Shown: one piece after another, positions 1-6,569 of the stretch
How the letters are laid out: every line of letters starts with the position of its first letter
Position numbering within the stretch: position 1 is the stretch's first letter
Assembly (NCBI GenBank): GCA_948465625.1
Contig: CAOJXM010000025.1
Span: 1-9,436, forward strand
Source of the DNA: an uncultured Clostridium sp.
GTDB lineage: Bacteria > Bacillota > Clostridia > TANB77 > CAG-508
Reading direction: 5' to 3'
Length of the DNA stretch: 9,436 nt
The notes under the pieces: model-generated
The model's database searches: none
What the model was told of the DNA's origin: nothing
The model's input: only the letters and a program-made list of their open reading frames with translations
Program-made: the position numbers and the translations under genes

Positions 1-23
1 ATGGCATTTTCGTATGTCGGTAT

Positions 24-33
24 TTATGAGCCC
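24..33 (-). other. Recombination core, left copy (GGGCTCATAA)
   Basis: Minus-strand GGGCTCATAA at 33-24 is identical to plus-strand 7918-7927. Outside these 10 nt the two junctions differ on both sides (T before and ATACC after here; A before and CCCGA after there). The core is three anticodon-stem G residues plus the whole 7-nt anticodon loop, a known crossover location for some tyrosine integrases that target tRNA genes. Its use as a crossover site here is inferred. Confidence 0.7.
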
Positions 34-61
34 AACGAGCTGCCAACTGCTCCACCCCGCG
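24..61 (-). tRNA. 5' half of a split initiator tRNA-fMet (CAT), nucleotides 1-38
   Basis: Read on the minus strand, this gives acceptor 5' strand CGCGGGG, a full D arm (GAGC/GCTC, loop AGTTGGCA), anticodon stem 5' strand TTGGG and anticodon loop CTCATAA with CAT at 28-26. After the loop, the expected CCCGA stem partner is missing; the sequence reads ATACCGACATACG and runs to the window edge. C at position 1, A11-T24 and the GGG of the anticodon stem are initiator hallmarks. The gene keeps its own promoter (75-103). The matching 3' half is at 7921-7965 on the opposite strand. Alone, this half cannot make a tRNA, so the gene is disrupted as it stands here. Confidence 0.93.
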
Positions 62-74
62 ATGTACAAGTTCT

Positions 75-103
75 ATTATAATGCACTTATTGTGATAAGT
101 CAA
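75..103 (-). promoter_or_regulatory. Strong sigma-70-type promoter of the tRNA-fMet 5' half
   Basis: On the minus strand, TTGACT (103-98) and TATAAT (80-75) are separated by exactly 17 nt, and the tRNA begins 14 nt after the -10 box. This is the native, near-consensus promoter expected for a tRNA gene, so the 5' half is the chromosomal promoter end and not a stray fragment. In the present arrangement it drives transcription leftward out of the window, through a tRNA half and into unrelated sequence. Confidence 0.85.
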
Positions 104-150
104 GCAAAATCTTAATAAAATCTTAAAAAAATGAAAAAAGGAAAGAAATG

Positions 151-185
151 AGTATTTGAACATAATAATATTATATTCAAATACT
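151..185. terminator. Long AT-rich dyad between ibrB and the tRNA promoter, possible terminator
   Basis: The arms AGTATTTGAA (151-160) and TTCAAATACT (176-185) are perfect 10-bp complements. Inside them ATAATA/TATTAT can pair further after a C-A mismatch, giving a hairpin of about 15 bp. It lies 31 nt downstream of the ibrB stop. On the minus strand it is followed by a T-rich but interrupted run, so it could end the purA-ibr transcript before the tRNA promoter. The low GC of the stem makes it a weak intrinsic terminator; a protein-binding dyad is the alternative. Confidence 0.45.
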
Positions 186-215
186 GCTCTATTTATTCCA
201 CAAAATCAAAAAGAT

Positions 216-792
216 TTATAAAAAAGCGGTCAAAAATTTCTTTTTTAAATTATCTTCAAACTCATCCCAAGATTTGCTAAATACATGGTTGGCAAAAGCC
301 TCTTTTAATCCACTGATTTGTTTTAAACGAATAATTTCATCTAATTCCATTCCAAGATGTTTGGAAATTTCTTCTTCTGTCCATCCACAAGAAGTTAAAT
401 CCAAAACAATTTTGGACATATCTGCAATTTGATGGGTTCCGTCTTGCACGATTGTGACGAATGGTACTTGCCATACGATTACTCAAATTCTTGTCAATCG
501 TAACAATTGGCACTTTTTTTAAATGAAAATATTCTTTAGCACAACGATAACGATGGAAACCATCTACTACTATGTATTGATCGTTTTCTTTATCATAATA
601 AGTAACGATTGGTTGGGTGTAACCATCTTCTTCAATGGAATGTTTTAACAGCTTCATTTCAGGAGGGGCTACTTTATTAGGATTATAGTCATTGGCTACA
701 ACCTTATCAATATCAACCATTTTAATATTTAAAACGGGAAATTCAATTTCAACTTCTTCCGTGTTTTCTTCTTCTATTTTTTTATGCTTCAT
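216..792 (-). pseudogene. ibrB: IbrB-like ParB-fold protein, frameshifted
   Basis: The first reading frame (from ATG at 792, with AGGAG 8 nt upstream) encodes a ParB/sulfiredoxin-like N-terminal domain. It has an NDYNPNK segment near residue 34, the GFHRYR box at 78-83 (the GxxR nucleotide-binding motif of ParB proteins) and the family-typical RHNRAR at 112-117. The frame then leaves the family, and the expected continuation (GTHQIADMSK, then a helix-turn-helix-like WTEEEISKHLG) appears in the next frame down to a TAA at 216. One extra base near 441 (AGACGGA where AGAGGA is expected) explains this; without it the protein is about 191 aa, the usual family size. IbrB partners IbrA; the pair is named after regulators of Eib immunoglobulin-binding proteins in E. 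coli, but its biochemistry is unsettled. The rest of the gene is clean, so either a recent mutation or a sequencing error is possible. Confidence 0.85.
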
Positions 793-1159
793 TGTTTATG
801 CTCCTAATTACAACAAAATTTTTGTAGGTTCCTAACCTTGTTATTTTTAAGTTGCAAGCTTTATAACAGTCTTCATAACATAAAGGAACGGTACTTGGTA
901 GCAGTTTAATATCTTTTAGCATTTCTTGTAATAAGACAGTTAAGTCATTCATTTCGTTGGTGTATAAATTTTTGATGATTCTGTCTACTACAGAGCCAAA
1001 AGCTAAAATCTTTTTATCTTCTGTCATATTTAAATACCAAACTTTTTCATTATCATCATAAAGTCGATCTTTAGTTTTAGCCTGTACAATACGAGAACCA
1101 AAGAATTTTCCCATATAATGATAGAAATTTTCATCTTGATTTGTTATTTTTACAATCAC
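782..1159 (-). CDS. Small GNAT-like protein of the ibr operon
   Basis: A 125-aa protein starting at GTG 1159, with GAGGTG 8 nt upstream. Its start overlaps the ibrA stop (GTGA) and its end overlaps the ibrB start by 11 nt, so the three genes are translationally coupled and probably work together. The strand pattern suggests a reduced GNAT-like fold: a KDRLYDD segment near residue 31, KVWYLNM near 39, a central helix-rich part with IIKNLYTNE near 61, and a C-terminal ITRLGTYKNFVVIR stretch near 106-119 that resembles the last strand of acetyltransferases. No clear acetyl-CoA pyrophosphate loop (Q/RxxGxG/A) is visible, so acetyltransferase activity is doubtful. There is no signal peptide or membrane segment. 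The fold call is tentative; the gene and its operon position are solid. Confidence 0.8.
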   Translation of the reverse strand: MIVKITNQDENFYHYMGKFFGSRIVQAKTKDRLYDDNEKVWYLNMTEDKKILAFGSVVDRIIKNLYTNEMNDLTVLLQEMLKDIKLLPSTVPLCYEDCYKACNLKITRLGTYKNFVVIRSINNEA

Positions 1160-2451
1160 TTTTTCTTCACCTCATTATCAATAAATTTATTCAAATCTTT
1201 GTCATCTGTTTTGGTATCTTCGGTTAATAGGTTATCCCATTTATGAATTAAAGTTTTTAGCATAGTTTCATCGGTTTTGGTAGGAGAAAAACAAAGACGC
1301 TTCATGTAGAAATCATTTTTCTCTATGGCACGTGCAATTCTTCTCCAAGAAATTACTTTTCTCTGACTTTCTAATTTTTTTTCGCTTTCTTCGGGGATAT
1401 CACATACATCCGTATCACATTTTTTCTTATACCATATCATAAACTTAATAATTTTTCTGTAATAGTGTAACATCAAATCTTTGTTGTAAATACCAATACT
1501 TTCTAGTAGAAATACAGCATATTCTTGCCAACTCATAAAATCAGGTTTACAAGAGGTAATATTTCCAAGGGCACTGGTCCTACAATAGATATTTCCAAAG
1601 TTAACACCATTTACACGATTTAGTACTTTTTCCCAAGTTTCATATTCTAAAGCTTTAAACTGATCTAATCCATTTTTTTGGTCGTCTCCATAAGGTTGAC
1701 AAAGTCTTTGCTCATGAATGGATAAACCATTTTTATACATTAATTCATAAATTTGATTATATTTTAAATCAAATTTACTAACAGCTCCCCAAATATCTTC
1801 GGTTCGCCAATCATAGATTGGGTAAAAGTTATATACATCAAGATAATCATATTTGTACTTAATGCGAGTGGTCCATTTTTTCTCTTGAAAAGAGATTTTT
1901 TTATCCTGAAATCCTATGGTACGAAAACGATTTAAACTTTCATCTGTTCGAATTCCTACCCCACAAGCGACCAATCCATTATGCTTTTTGTGGTACCAAT
2001 CAGCAAATTGAATAATAAATTCTTCAAATTCTTCTCCTGGTACAAACCAATCAAATGGGCAATTTTTCATGTTGATGGCATCTTTTGGCATGTCTCTTAC
2101 CCACAGATGTTTACTTTCTTCTTCCCAACAAATCCATTTTGGCTGTAATACAGATACGGCATTACGTAGTGCCAAAGGAAGGGCAATATGGTAAAAATTA
2201 CGTAAGTTTGAAAGTTGTTTTAATTCATGAATATGGTTAATAGTAGCTTTGTATTGTGCTTCTAAATCGATATATAAAATATCAAATTTTTTGTTGTGTT
2301 TTTGTGCAACCATATTAGCAAGTTGCACCATTACAGAACTGTCTTTTCCACCACTTGCACTAAAATATATATAATCGAAATGCTCGAAAATAAAGTTTAG
2401 CCTTTCAAAAGTGGCATCTAAAACATTCTTTTCTAAGTAAATCTTAGGCAA
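1156..2451 (-). CDS. ibrA: IbrA-like PAPS-reductase-family (PP-loop) protein
   Basis: A PP-loop ATP pyrophosphatase/PAPS-reductase-like protein of about 431 aa. The SxSGGKDSS loop, counted from the GTG at 2460, is at residues 34-42. It is followed by DILYIDLEAQY, GIRTDESLNRFR, YPIYDWRTEDIW and QPYGDDQ, which are hallmarks of the IbrA/DUF3440 type rather than of assimilatory PAPS reductases. PP-loop enzymes adenylate a substrate; the substrate of IbrA is not established. The start is chosen as TTG 2451, since GGTGA lies 5 nt before it and related proteins begin at the KIYLEKNVL segment. GTG 2460 sits directly against the SD-like sequence and is less likely, though it would give 434 aa. The gene follows purA by about 40 nt with no terminator, so it may be read from the purA promoter. 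It leads an operon with the GNAT-like and IbrB-like genes. Confidence 0.88.
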   Translation of the reverse strand: MPKIYLEKNVLDATFERLNFIFEHFDYIYFSASGGKDSSVMVQLANMVAQKHNKKFDILYIDLEAQYKATINHIHELKQLSNLRNFYHIALPLALRNAVSVLQPKWICWEEESKHLWVRDMPKDAINMKNCPFDWFVPGEEFEEFIIQFADWYHKKHNGLVACGVGIRTDESLNRFRTIGFQDKKISFQEKKWTTRIKYKYDYLDVYNFYPIYDWRTEDIWGAVSKFDLKYNQIYELMYKNGLSIHEQRLCQPYGDDQKNGLDQFKALEYETWEKVLNRVNGVNFGNIYCRTSALGNITSCKPDFMSWQEYAVFLLESIGIYNKDLMLHYYRKIIKFMIWYKKKCDTDVCDIPEESEKKLESQRKVISWRRIARAIEKNDFYMKRLCFSPTKTDETMLKTLIHKWDNLLTEDTKTDDKDLNKFIDNEVKKK

Positions 2452-2491
2452 GTCTGTCACCTTCTAACTATAAATAATTTTATCTAAAAAT

Positions 2492-3760
2492 TTAACAGAT
2501 AATCATAGCGTCTCGATCTGGACCAGTTCCGATAAATTTTATAGGTACACCAACGACTTCTTCGATTCTTTTTAAATATTTTTTTGCATTTTGAGGTAAA
2601 TCTTCTTTTGTTTGGATGTTAGATAAGTCACCAAAGTTTCCATCAAATTCTTCATAAACAGGTTTGCAATTAGCAATGTAAGTAGTATTGGTAGAAAAAT
2701 CCATTGAAACTTTCCCTTTATGCTCATAGGCAACACAAAGATTGATTTTGCTTAATTTTCCAATGGTGTCTACATGGTTAATAGCAAGACCAGTAATACC
2801 ATTGATACGAACTGCATATTTTAAGGCTACTAAATCAAGCCAGCCACATCTTCTAGGACGTTTGGTTGTGGTTCCATATTCATGACCTAGTTCTCGAATG
2901 GTATCACCGATTTCATTGCTTTGTTCAGTAAGGAAAGGACCTTCTCCTACTTTAGAAGAATAGGCTTTTAATACACCATAGACTTCTCCAATATCTTTTG
3001 CACCAATTCCAGTTCCAGTACAAACACCACCAATGGTTGGATTAGAAGAAGTAACGTAAGGGTAGGTACCAAAATCAATGTCTAATAAGGTGGCTTGGGC
3101 ACCTTCGCATAAGATGTTTTCGTTGTTTTCTAAACTTTGATGAATCATGTTAATGGTGTCTTTTACATAGGGTGCTAAAATTTTGGCATATTCTTCATAT
3201 TCTGTAATGATTTTTTCTGCATCTAAGATTGGATAACCAAAGGCTTCAAAAATCTTGTTTTTATTTGCAATGTTAATTTGAGCTAGTTCTCTAAATCTAG
3301 GAGTAATAAAATCTTCTACTCGAATACCAGATCTCTCATATTTGTCACAATAAGCAGGACCAATGCCACGTGCAGTTGTTCCGATTTTGTTGTTACCTCT
3401 ATTTTCTTCTAAAAGTTTGTCTAAATTAATATGATAAGGCATAATGATGTGAGCCTTGTTACTGATATATAAGTTTTTGGTAGAATATCCATTTTCTTCT
3501 AAGTTGTTGATTTCTTCTATTAAAACTTTTGGGTCGATTACGACTCCATTACCAATAAGAGCTTTGGTATTAGAATTTAAAATTCCAGAAGGTATTAAAT
3601 GAAAAGCGAATTTTTTTCCATTTACAGTTATGGTATGGCCAGCGTTGTTACCACCAGAACAGCGAACTGAAACACTAGCATTTTCTGAAAGGTAATCAAT
3701 GATTTTACCTTTTCCTTCATCACCAAAAAAACTACCTAATACAACATTTACTTTCGACAT
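2492..3760 (-). CDS. purA: Adenylosuccinate synthetase
   Basis: Converts IMP, aspartate and GTP to adenylosuccinate, the first committed step of AMP synthesis, in the cytoplasm. The 422-aa length is normal. The N-terminal phosphate loop GDEGKGK (13-19) with catalytic Asp14, NNAGHT with His42, GARGIGPAY-like TARGIGPAY, the IMP-site KRPRRCGWLD and the C-terminal GTGPDRDAMI are all present. One oddity is that the loop is preceded by SFF where most PurA proteins have a QW pair (GxQWGDEGKGK). The start is ATG 3760 with AGGAG 7 nt upstream and a strong promoter at 3796-3824. The gene diverges from exoA. No terminator is seen before the ibr genes downstream. Confidence 0.97.
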   Translation of the reverse strand: MSKVNVVLGSFFGDEGKGKIIDYLSENASVSVRCSGGNNAGHTITVNGKKFAFHLIPSGILNSNTKALIGNGVVIDPKVLIEEINNLEENGYSTKNLYISNKAHIIMPYHINLDKLLEENRGNNKIGTTARGIGPAYCDKYERSGIRVEDFITPRFRELAQINIANKNKIFEAFGYPILDAEKIITEYEEYAKILAPYVKDTINMIHQSLENNENILCEGAQATLLDIDFGTYPYVTSSNPTIGGVCTGTGIGAKDIGEVYGVLKAYSSKVGEGPFLTEQSNEIGDTIRELGHEYGTTTKRPRRCGWLDLVALKYAVRINGITGLAINHVDTIGKLSKINLCVAYEHKGKVSMDFSTNTTYIANCKPVYEEFDGNFGDLSNIQTKEDLPQNAKKYLKRIEEVVGVPIKFIGTGPDRDAMIIC

Positions 3761-3795
3761 AAAATCACTCCTAGTTAAATATTTTCGACATGTTA

Positions 3796-3824
3796 ATTAT
3801 GCTATAAATGTAGAAAAATGTCAA
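3796..3824 (-). promoter_or_regulatory. purA promoter
   Basis: On the minus strand, a consensus TTGACA (3824-3819) and CATAAT (3801-3796) are separated by 17 nt. They lie about 36 nt before the purA ATG. No purine riboswitch-like fold or extended leader is possible in so short a 5' UTR. Confidence 0.85.
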
Positions 3825-3891
3825 TAAGAAGTGGAAGATTAGGTAAATAAATTTAAAATTAACCCCGAAGTAAAATGGAAAGAAGGGGGAC

Positions 3892-3920
3892 TTTTCATAT
3901 TAAGCAATTCGTGATATAAT
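3892..3920 (+). promoter_or_regulatory. Extended -10 promoter of the exoA operon
   Basis: A perfect TATAAT (3915-3920) preceded by TG (TGATATAAT, extended -10) has a weak TTTTCA -35 17 nt upstream. Transcription should start near 3926-3928. An upstream ATG at 3928 would therefore be at the very transcript end, which supports ATG 3946 as the exoA start. Confidence 0.78.
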
Positions 3921-3945
3921 GTAAAACATGGAAAAAGGAGGAAAC

Positions 3946-4701
3946 ATGAAATTAATATCATGGAATGTAAATGGATTAAGAGCCATTTTGAAAAAGGGCT
4001 TTGAAGATTTTTTTGAAACCGTAGAAGCAGATATTTTTTGTATTCAAGAAACCAAAATGCAAGAAGGACAAATCGAGGATTTTAAACTAGAAGGTTATAC
4101 GCAATATTGGAATAGTGCAGTAAAAAAAGGATATTCGGGAACGGCTATTTTTACAAAAGTAAAGCCAATTCAAGCAACTTATGGGATAGGAATTGAGGAA
4201 CATGACCAAGAAGGCAGAGTGATTACATTAGAATATGAGAATTTTTATATGGTTAATGTATATACCCCAAATTCGAAAAGAGAATTGGAAAGATTAGCAT
4301 ATCGTATGACTTGGGAAGATGAAATGCGAAAGTATTTAATGGGGTTGGATGAGAAAAAGCCAGTTATTTTGTGTGGTGATTTGAATGTAGCACATGAAGA
4401 AATTGATTTGAAGAATCCAAAAACCAATCATAGAAGTGCAGGGTTTACAGATGAGGAAAGAGCAAAGATGACAGAATTATTGGAAGCTAATTTTATTGAT
4501 ACGTTTCGAACGATTTATCCAGATAGAATTGCTTATAGTTGGTGGTCATATATGCAAAAAGCAAGAGAAAAAGATATTGGTTGGAGAATTGATTATTTTA
4601 TTACTTCTAAGAGATGTCAAGATAAAATAAGAGATGCCTATATTTATAAAGAGGTAATGGGAAGTGACCATTGCCCAGTGGGATTAGAAATTGAAATTTA
4701 G
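3946..4701 (+). CDS. exoA: Exodeoxyribonuclease III / AP endonuclease (EEP family)
   Basis: A DNA repair enzyme that cuts at abasic sites and degrades 3' ends of duplex DNA with Mg2+. The 251-aa protein carries every family motif: ISWNVNGLRA (Asn7), IQETKM (metal ligand Glu35), YSGTAIF, GDLNVAH (Asp145, Asn147), the WRIDYF segment (Asp216) and the terminal GSDHCPVGLEI with Asp241 and His242. The start at ATG 3946 has AGGAGG 4 nt upstream and gives the canonical MKLISWNVNG N-terminus; an in-frame ATG at 3928 would add six residues but coincides with the predicted transcript start. It heads a plus-strand operon and lies 17 nt before the permease gene. Confidence 0.96.
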   Translation: MKLISWNVNGLRAILKKGFEDFFETVEADIFCIQETKMQEGQIEDFKLEGYTQYWNSAVKKGYSGTAIFTKVKPIQATYGIGIEEHDQEGRVITLEYENFYMVNVYTPNSKRELERLAYRMTWEDEMRKYLMGLDEKKPVILCGDLNVAHEEIDLKNPKTNHRSAGFTDEERAKMTELLEANFIDTFRTIYPDRIAYSWWSYMQKAREKDIGWRIDYFITSKRCQDKIRDAYIYKEVMGSDHCPVGLEIEI

Positions 4702-4718
4702 AAGGAGACTAAGAAAAG

Positions 4719-5846
4719 ATGGAAAAGGAAAGAAGAGTATGGACCAAATGGCTGTATTGGTTTACTTTTGCAGTAGCAGTTATTTTTGTGTATAAAGCAT
4801 TGGATAACTTTAGTAATATTTTTGATTGGGTAAAGACACTACTTAGTGTATTGATGCCATTTTTAATGGGGATTTTTTTAGCTTATTTATTTTATACCCC
4901 TTGTGTGAAGGTGGAAAACAGGTATACAAAGAGTAAAAGTAAGTTTATTAAGAAAAAGGCAAGAATGCTTAGTATTGCAACGGTATATGCTATAGCATTG
5001 CTTTTGATTGTTTTGATTATTAACTTTGTGTTGCCTACGATAACAGAAAGTGTAACGGATTTGTTTAGTAATATTGATGAGTATTATAAAATCGCAACAG
5101 AAGCAATCAAGCAGTTGCCAGAGGATTCGGTGTTTCATAGTTTAGATGTTCAAAAAATATTTGATATGATTAGCCAAATTAAGATAGAGGAATTTTTGAA
5201 TTTTGATACGGTTGTTGAGTATGCAAAAGGGGCAATTGGAGTTGCTACTAGCATTTTTGATGCTTTTGTATCGTTGATTGTATCGATTTATATTTTGATG
5301 GAAAGAAAAGAAATTTTGAGATTTTTGAGAAAAGCAGCAAGAGCAATTTTAACGCCAAATACTTATGGACATGTAGAAAAATATTTTAGAAGTGGGAATG
5401 CAATCTTTTTTAATTTTTTATCGAGTCAACTAATTGATGCTATAGTAGTAGGTGTGATTGTATCAATTGCGATGTTATTGTTGGGCGTAAAGTATGCAGT
5501 GTTGTTGGGATTTATTATTGGTATTTCGAATTTAATTCCATATTTTGGAGCTATTATAGGAGTAGGAGTATCGATTTTGATTACGGTTTTTACAGGAGGA
5601 ATTGGAAAGGCTCTTACCATGGCAATTGTGGTAATTGTGTTACAACAAATTGATGCGAATATTATTAATCCAAAAATAGTAGGAAATTCTTTAAAGATTA
5701 GCCCATTGTTGGTTATTTTTGCCGTTACGATTGGTGGTGCTTATTTTGGAATATTGGGAATGTTTTTGGCGGTTCCTGTGTTTACAGTGATTAAGAAAAT
5801 TGTGGAAGAGTTGATTGAAAATAAGTTGGAGAAGGAGGACGCATAA
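4719..5846 (+). CDS. AI-2E family transporter (PF01594-type permease)
   Basis: A 375-aa integral membrane protein with the AI-2E family plan. There are N-terminal membrane segments near 12-27, 39-60 and 84-108, then a soluble stretch (about 110-170) rich in Asp/Glu/Lys, then a C-terminal bundle near 172-194, 236-258, 258-284, 285-308 and 326-357. The signatures NLIPYFGAIIG (271-281), QQIDANIINPKI (309-320) and the late GILGMFLAVPVF (344-355) are typical. Members export autoinducer-2 in E. coli (TqsA), export solutes or act as Na+/H+ antiporters; the substrate here cannot be told. AAGGAG lies 11 nt before the ATG, a slightly long spacing. The stop overlaps the next start by one base (TAATG). 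Confidence 0.92.
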   Translation: MEKERRVWTKWLYWFTFAVAVIFVYKALDNFSNIFDWVKTLLSVLMPFLMGIFLAYLFYTPCVKVENRYTKSKSKFIKKKARMLSIATVYAIALLLIVLIINFVLPTITESVTDLFSNIDEYYKIATEAIKQLPEDSVFHSLDVQKIFDMISQIKIEEFLNFDTVVEYAKGAIGVATSIFDAFVSLIVSIYILMERKEILRFLRKAARAILTPNTYGHVEKYFRSGNAIFFNFLSSQLIDAIVVGVIVSIAMLLLGVKYAVLLGFIIGISNLIPYFGAIIGVGVSILITVFTGGIGKALTMAIVVIVLQQIDANIINPKIVGNSLKISPLLVIFAVTIGGAYFGILGMFLAVPVFTVIKKIVEELIENKLEKEDA

Positions 5847-6202
5847 TGAAAAATGTTTTGATTGAATATCCAAAATGTTCTACTTGTAAAAAGGCAAAGA
5901 AATTCTTAGAAGATAACAAAATTGAGTTTGTAGAGCGAAATATTGTTACACAAACTCCAACGATTCAAGAGTTGAGAGAGTGGATTTCTAGAAGCGGACA
6001 AGAAATTAAGAAGTGGTTTAATACAAGTGGATTAAAGTATAAAGAGTTGAGTTTAAAGGATAAATTGGCAAGGATGACAGATGAGGAGAAAATAGCGTTA
6101 TTAGCCAGTGACGGAATGCTAATTAAAAGACCATTGTTGGTATCAGATAAGAAGATTTTGATTGGGTTTAAGGAAGATATTTGGAAAGATTTATTAGGAT
6201 AG
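5846..6202 (+). CDS. ArsC/Spx-like thioredoxin-fold protein
   Basis: A 118-aa protein of the ArsC/Spx/YffB family. It has an N-terminal CSTC motif (C11-x-x-C14) after a short beta strand, the family region WFNTSG near 57-62, and KRPLLVSD (94-101) with the conserved Arg-Pro that supports the active site. A CxxC motif of this kind resembles redox-sensing Spx and uncharacterised arsenate-reductase-like proteins. Nothing else marks arsenic resistance, and no ars genes are nearby, so a direct arsenate role is unlikely. Whether it binds RNA polymerase like Spx cannot be told. It is translationally coupled to the permease gene (TAATG) with GAAGGAGG upstream. Confidence 0.88.
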   Translation: MKNVLIEYPKCSTCKKAKKFLEDNKIEFVERNIVTQTPTIQELREWISRSGQEIKKWFNTSGLKYKELSLKDKLARMTDEEKIALLASDGMLIKRPLLVSDKKILIGFKEDIWKDLLG

Positions 6203-6214
6203 GTGAGTGCTGTA

Positions 6215-6544
6215 GTGAAACGTGAAGAAGTGATTTCTTATATAAAGGAGAAATATAGCGCAAATCCAGAGTATTTGTGGGATGATACACCAGATGCAGC
6301 TATTTTTAGACATGCAAAGAATAGGAAATGGTTTGCTTTGGTAATGAAGGTACAAAATGAGGAGTATTTGAATGTAAAGACACAACCAGAGTATTCAGAT
6401 TTGCTAAGGAGTACTTATGATTATATTATTCCAGCTTATCATATGAATAAGGAACATTGGAATACGATTGTTGTTAGTAGAGAGGTAAATCAAGAGTTGG
6501 TGTTTGAGTTAGTTGATCGAAGTTATGAGTTGACGAGGAAGTAG
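6215..6544 (+). CDS. MmcQ/YjbR family DNA-binding-like protein
   Basis: A small 109-aa cytoplasmic protein of the MmcQ/YjbR (CyaY-like fold) family. Visible hallmarks are an N-terminal REEVISYIKEKY helix, the PDAAIFRHAKNRKWFALVM region and the PAYHMNKEHWNTI box. The family is annotated as DNA-binding from structure, but its cellular role is unknown. GTG 6215 is chosen because AGGTGA (6201-6206) is 8 nt upstream and the N-terminus then matches relatives; an in-frame GTG at 6203 lacks a well-placed SD. It follows the ArsC/Spx-like stop by 12 nt and is the last core-type gene of the operon. Confidence 0.88.
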   Translation: MKREEVISYIKEKYSANPEYLWDDTPDAAIFRHAKNRKWFALVMKVQNEEYLNVKTQPEYSDLLRSTYDYIIPAYHMNKEHWNTIVVSREVNQELVFELVDRSYELTRK

Positions 6545-6569
6545 GAGAAGAGATGGGAGAAAAAGAAAT

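Noticed and set aside
1..81. A complete short gene antisense to the tRNA
   Set aside because: There is no visible SD inside the window and it is antisense to conserved tRNA sequence; it is kept only as a possible tail of a gene from the left.
3928..3945. Upstream ATG start for exoA
   Set aside because: It coincides with the predicted transcript start and has no SD; ATG 3946 has AGGAGG and gives the canonical N-terminus.
3761..3945. Riboswitch or RNA gene in the purA-exoA divergent region
   Set aside because: The two promoters leave 5' UTRs too short for a purine riboswitch and no conserved core is visible.
5846..6202. Arsenate resistance gene
   Set aside because: The CxxC motif, genomic context and lack of other ars genes favour a Spx/YffB-like protein.
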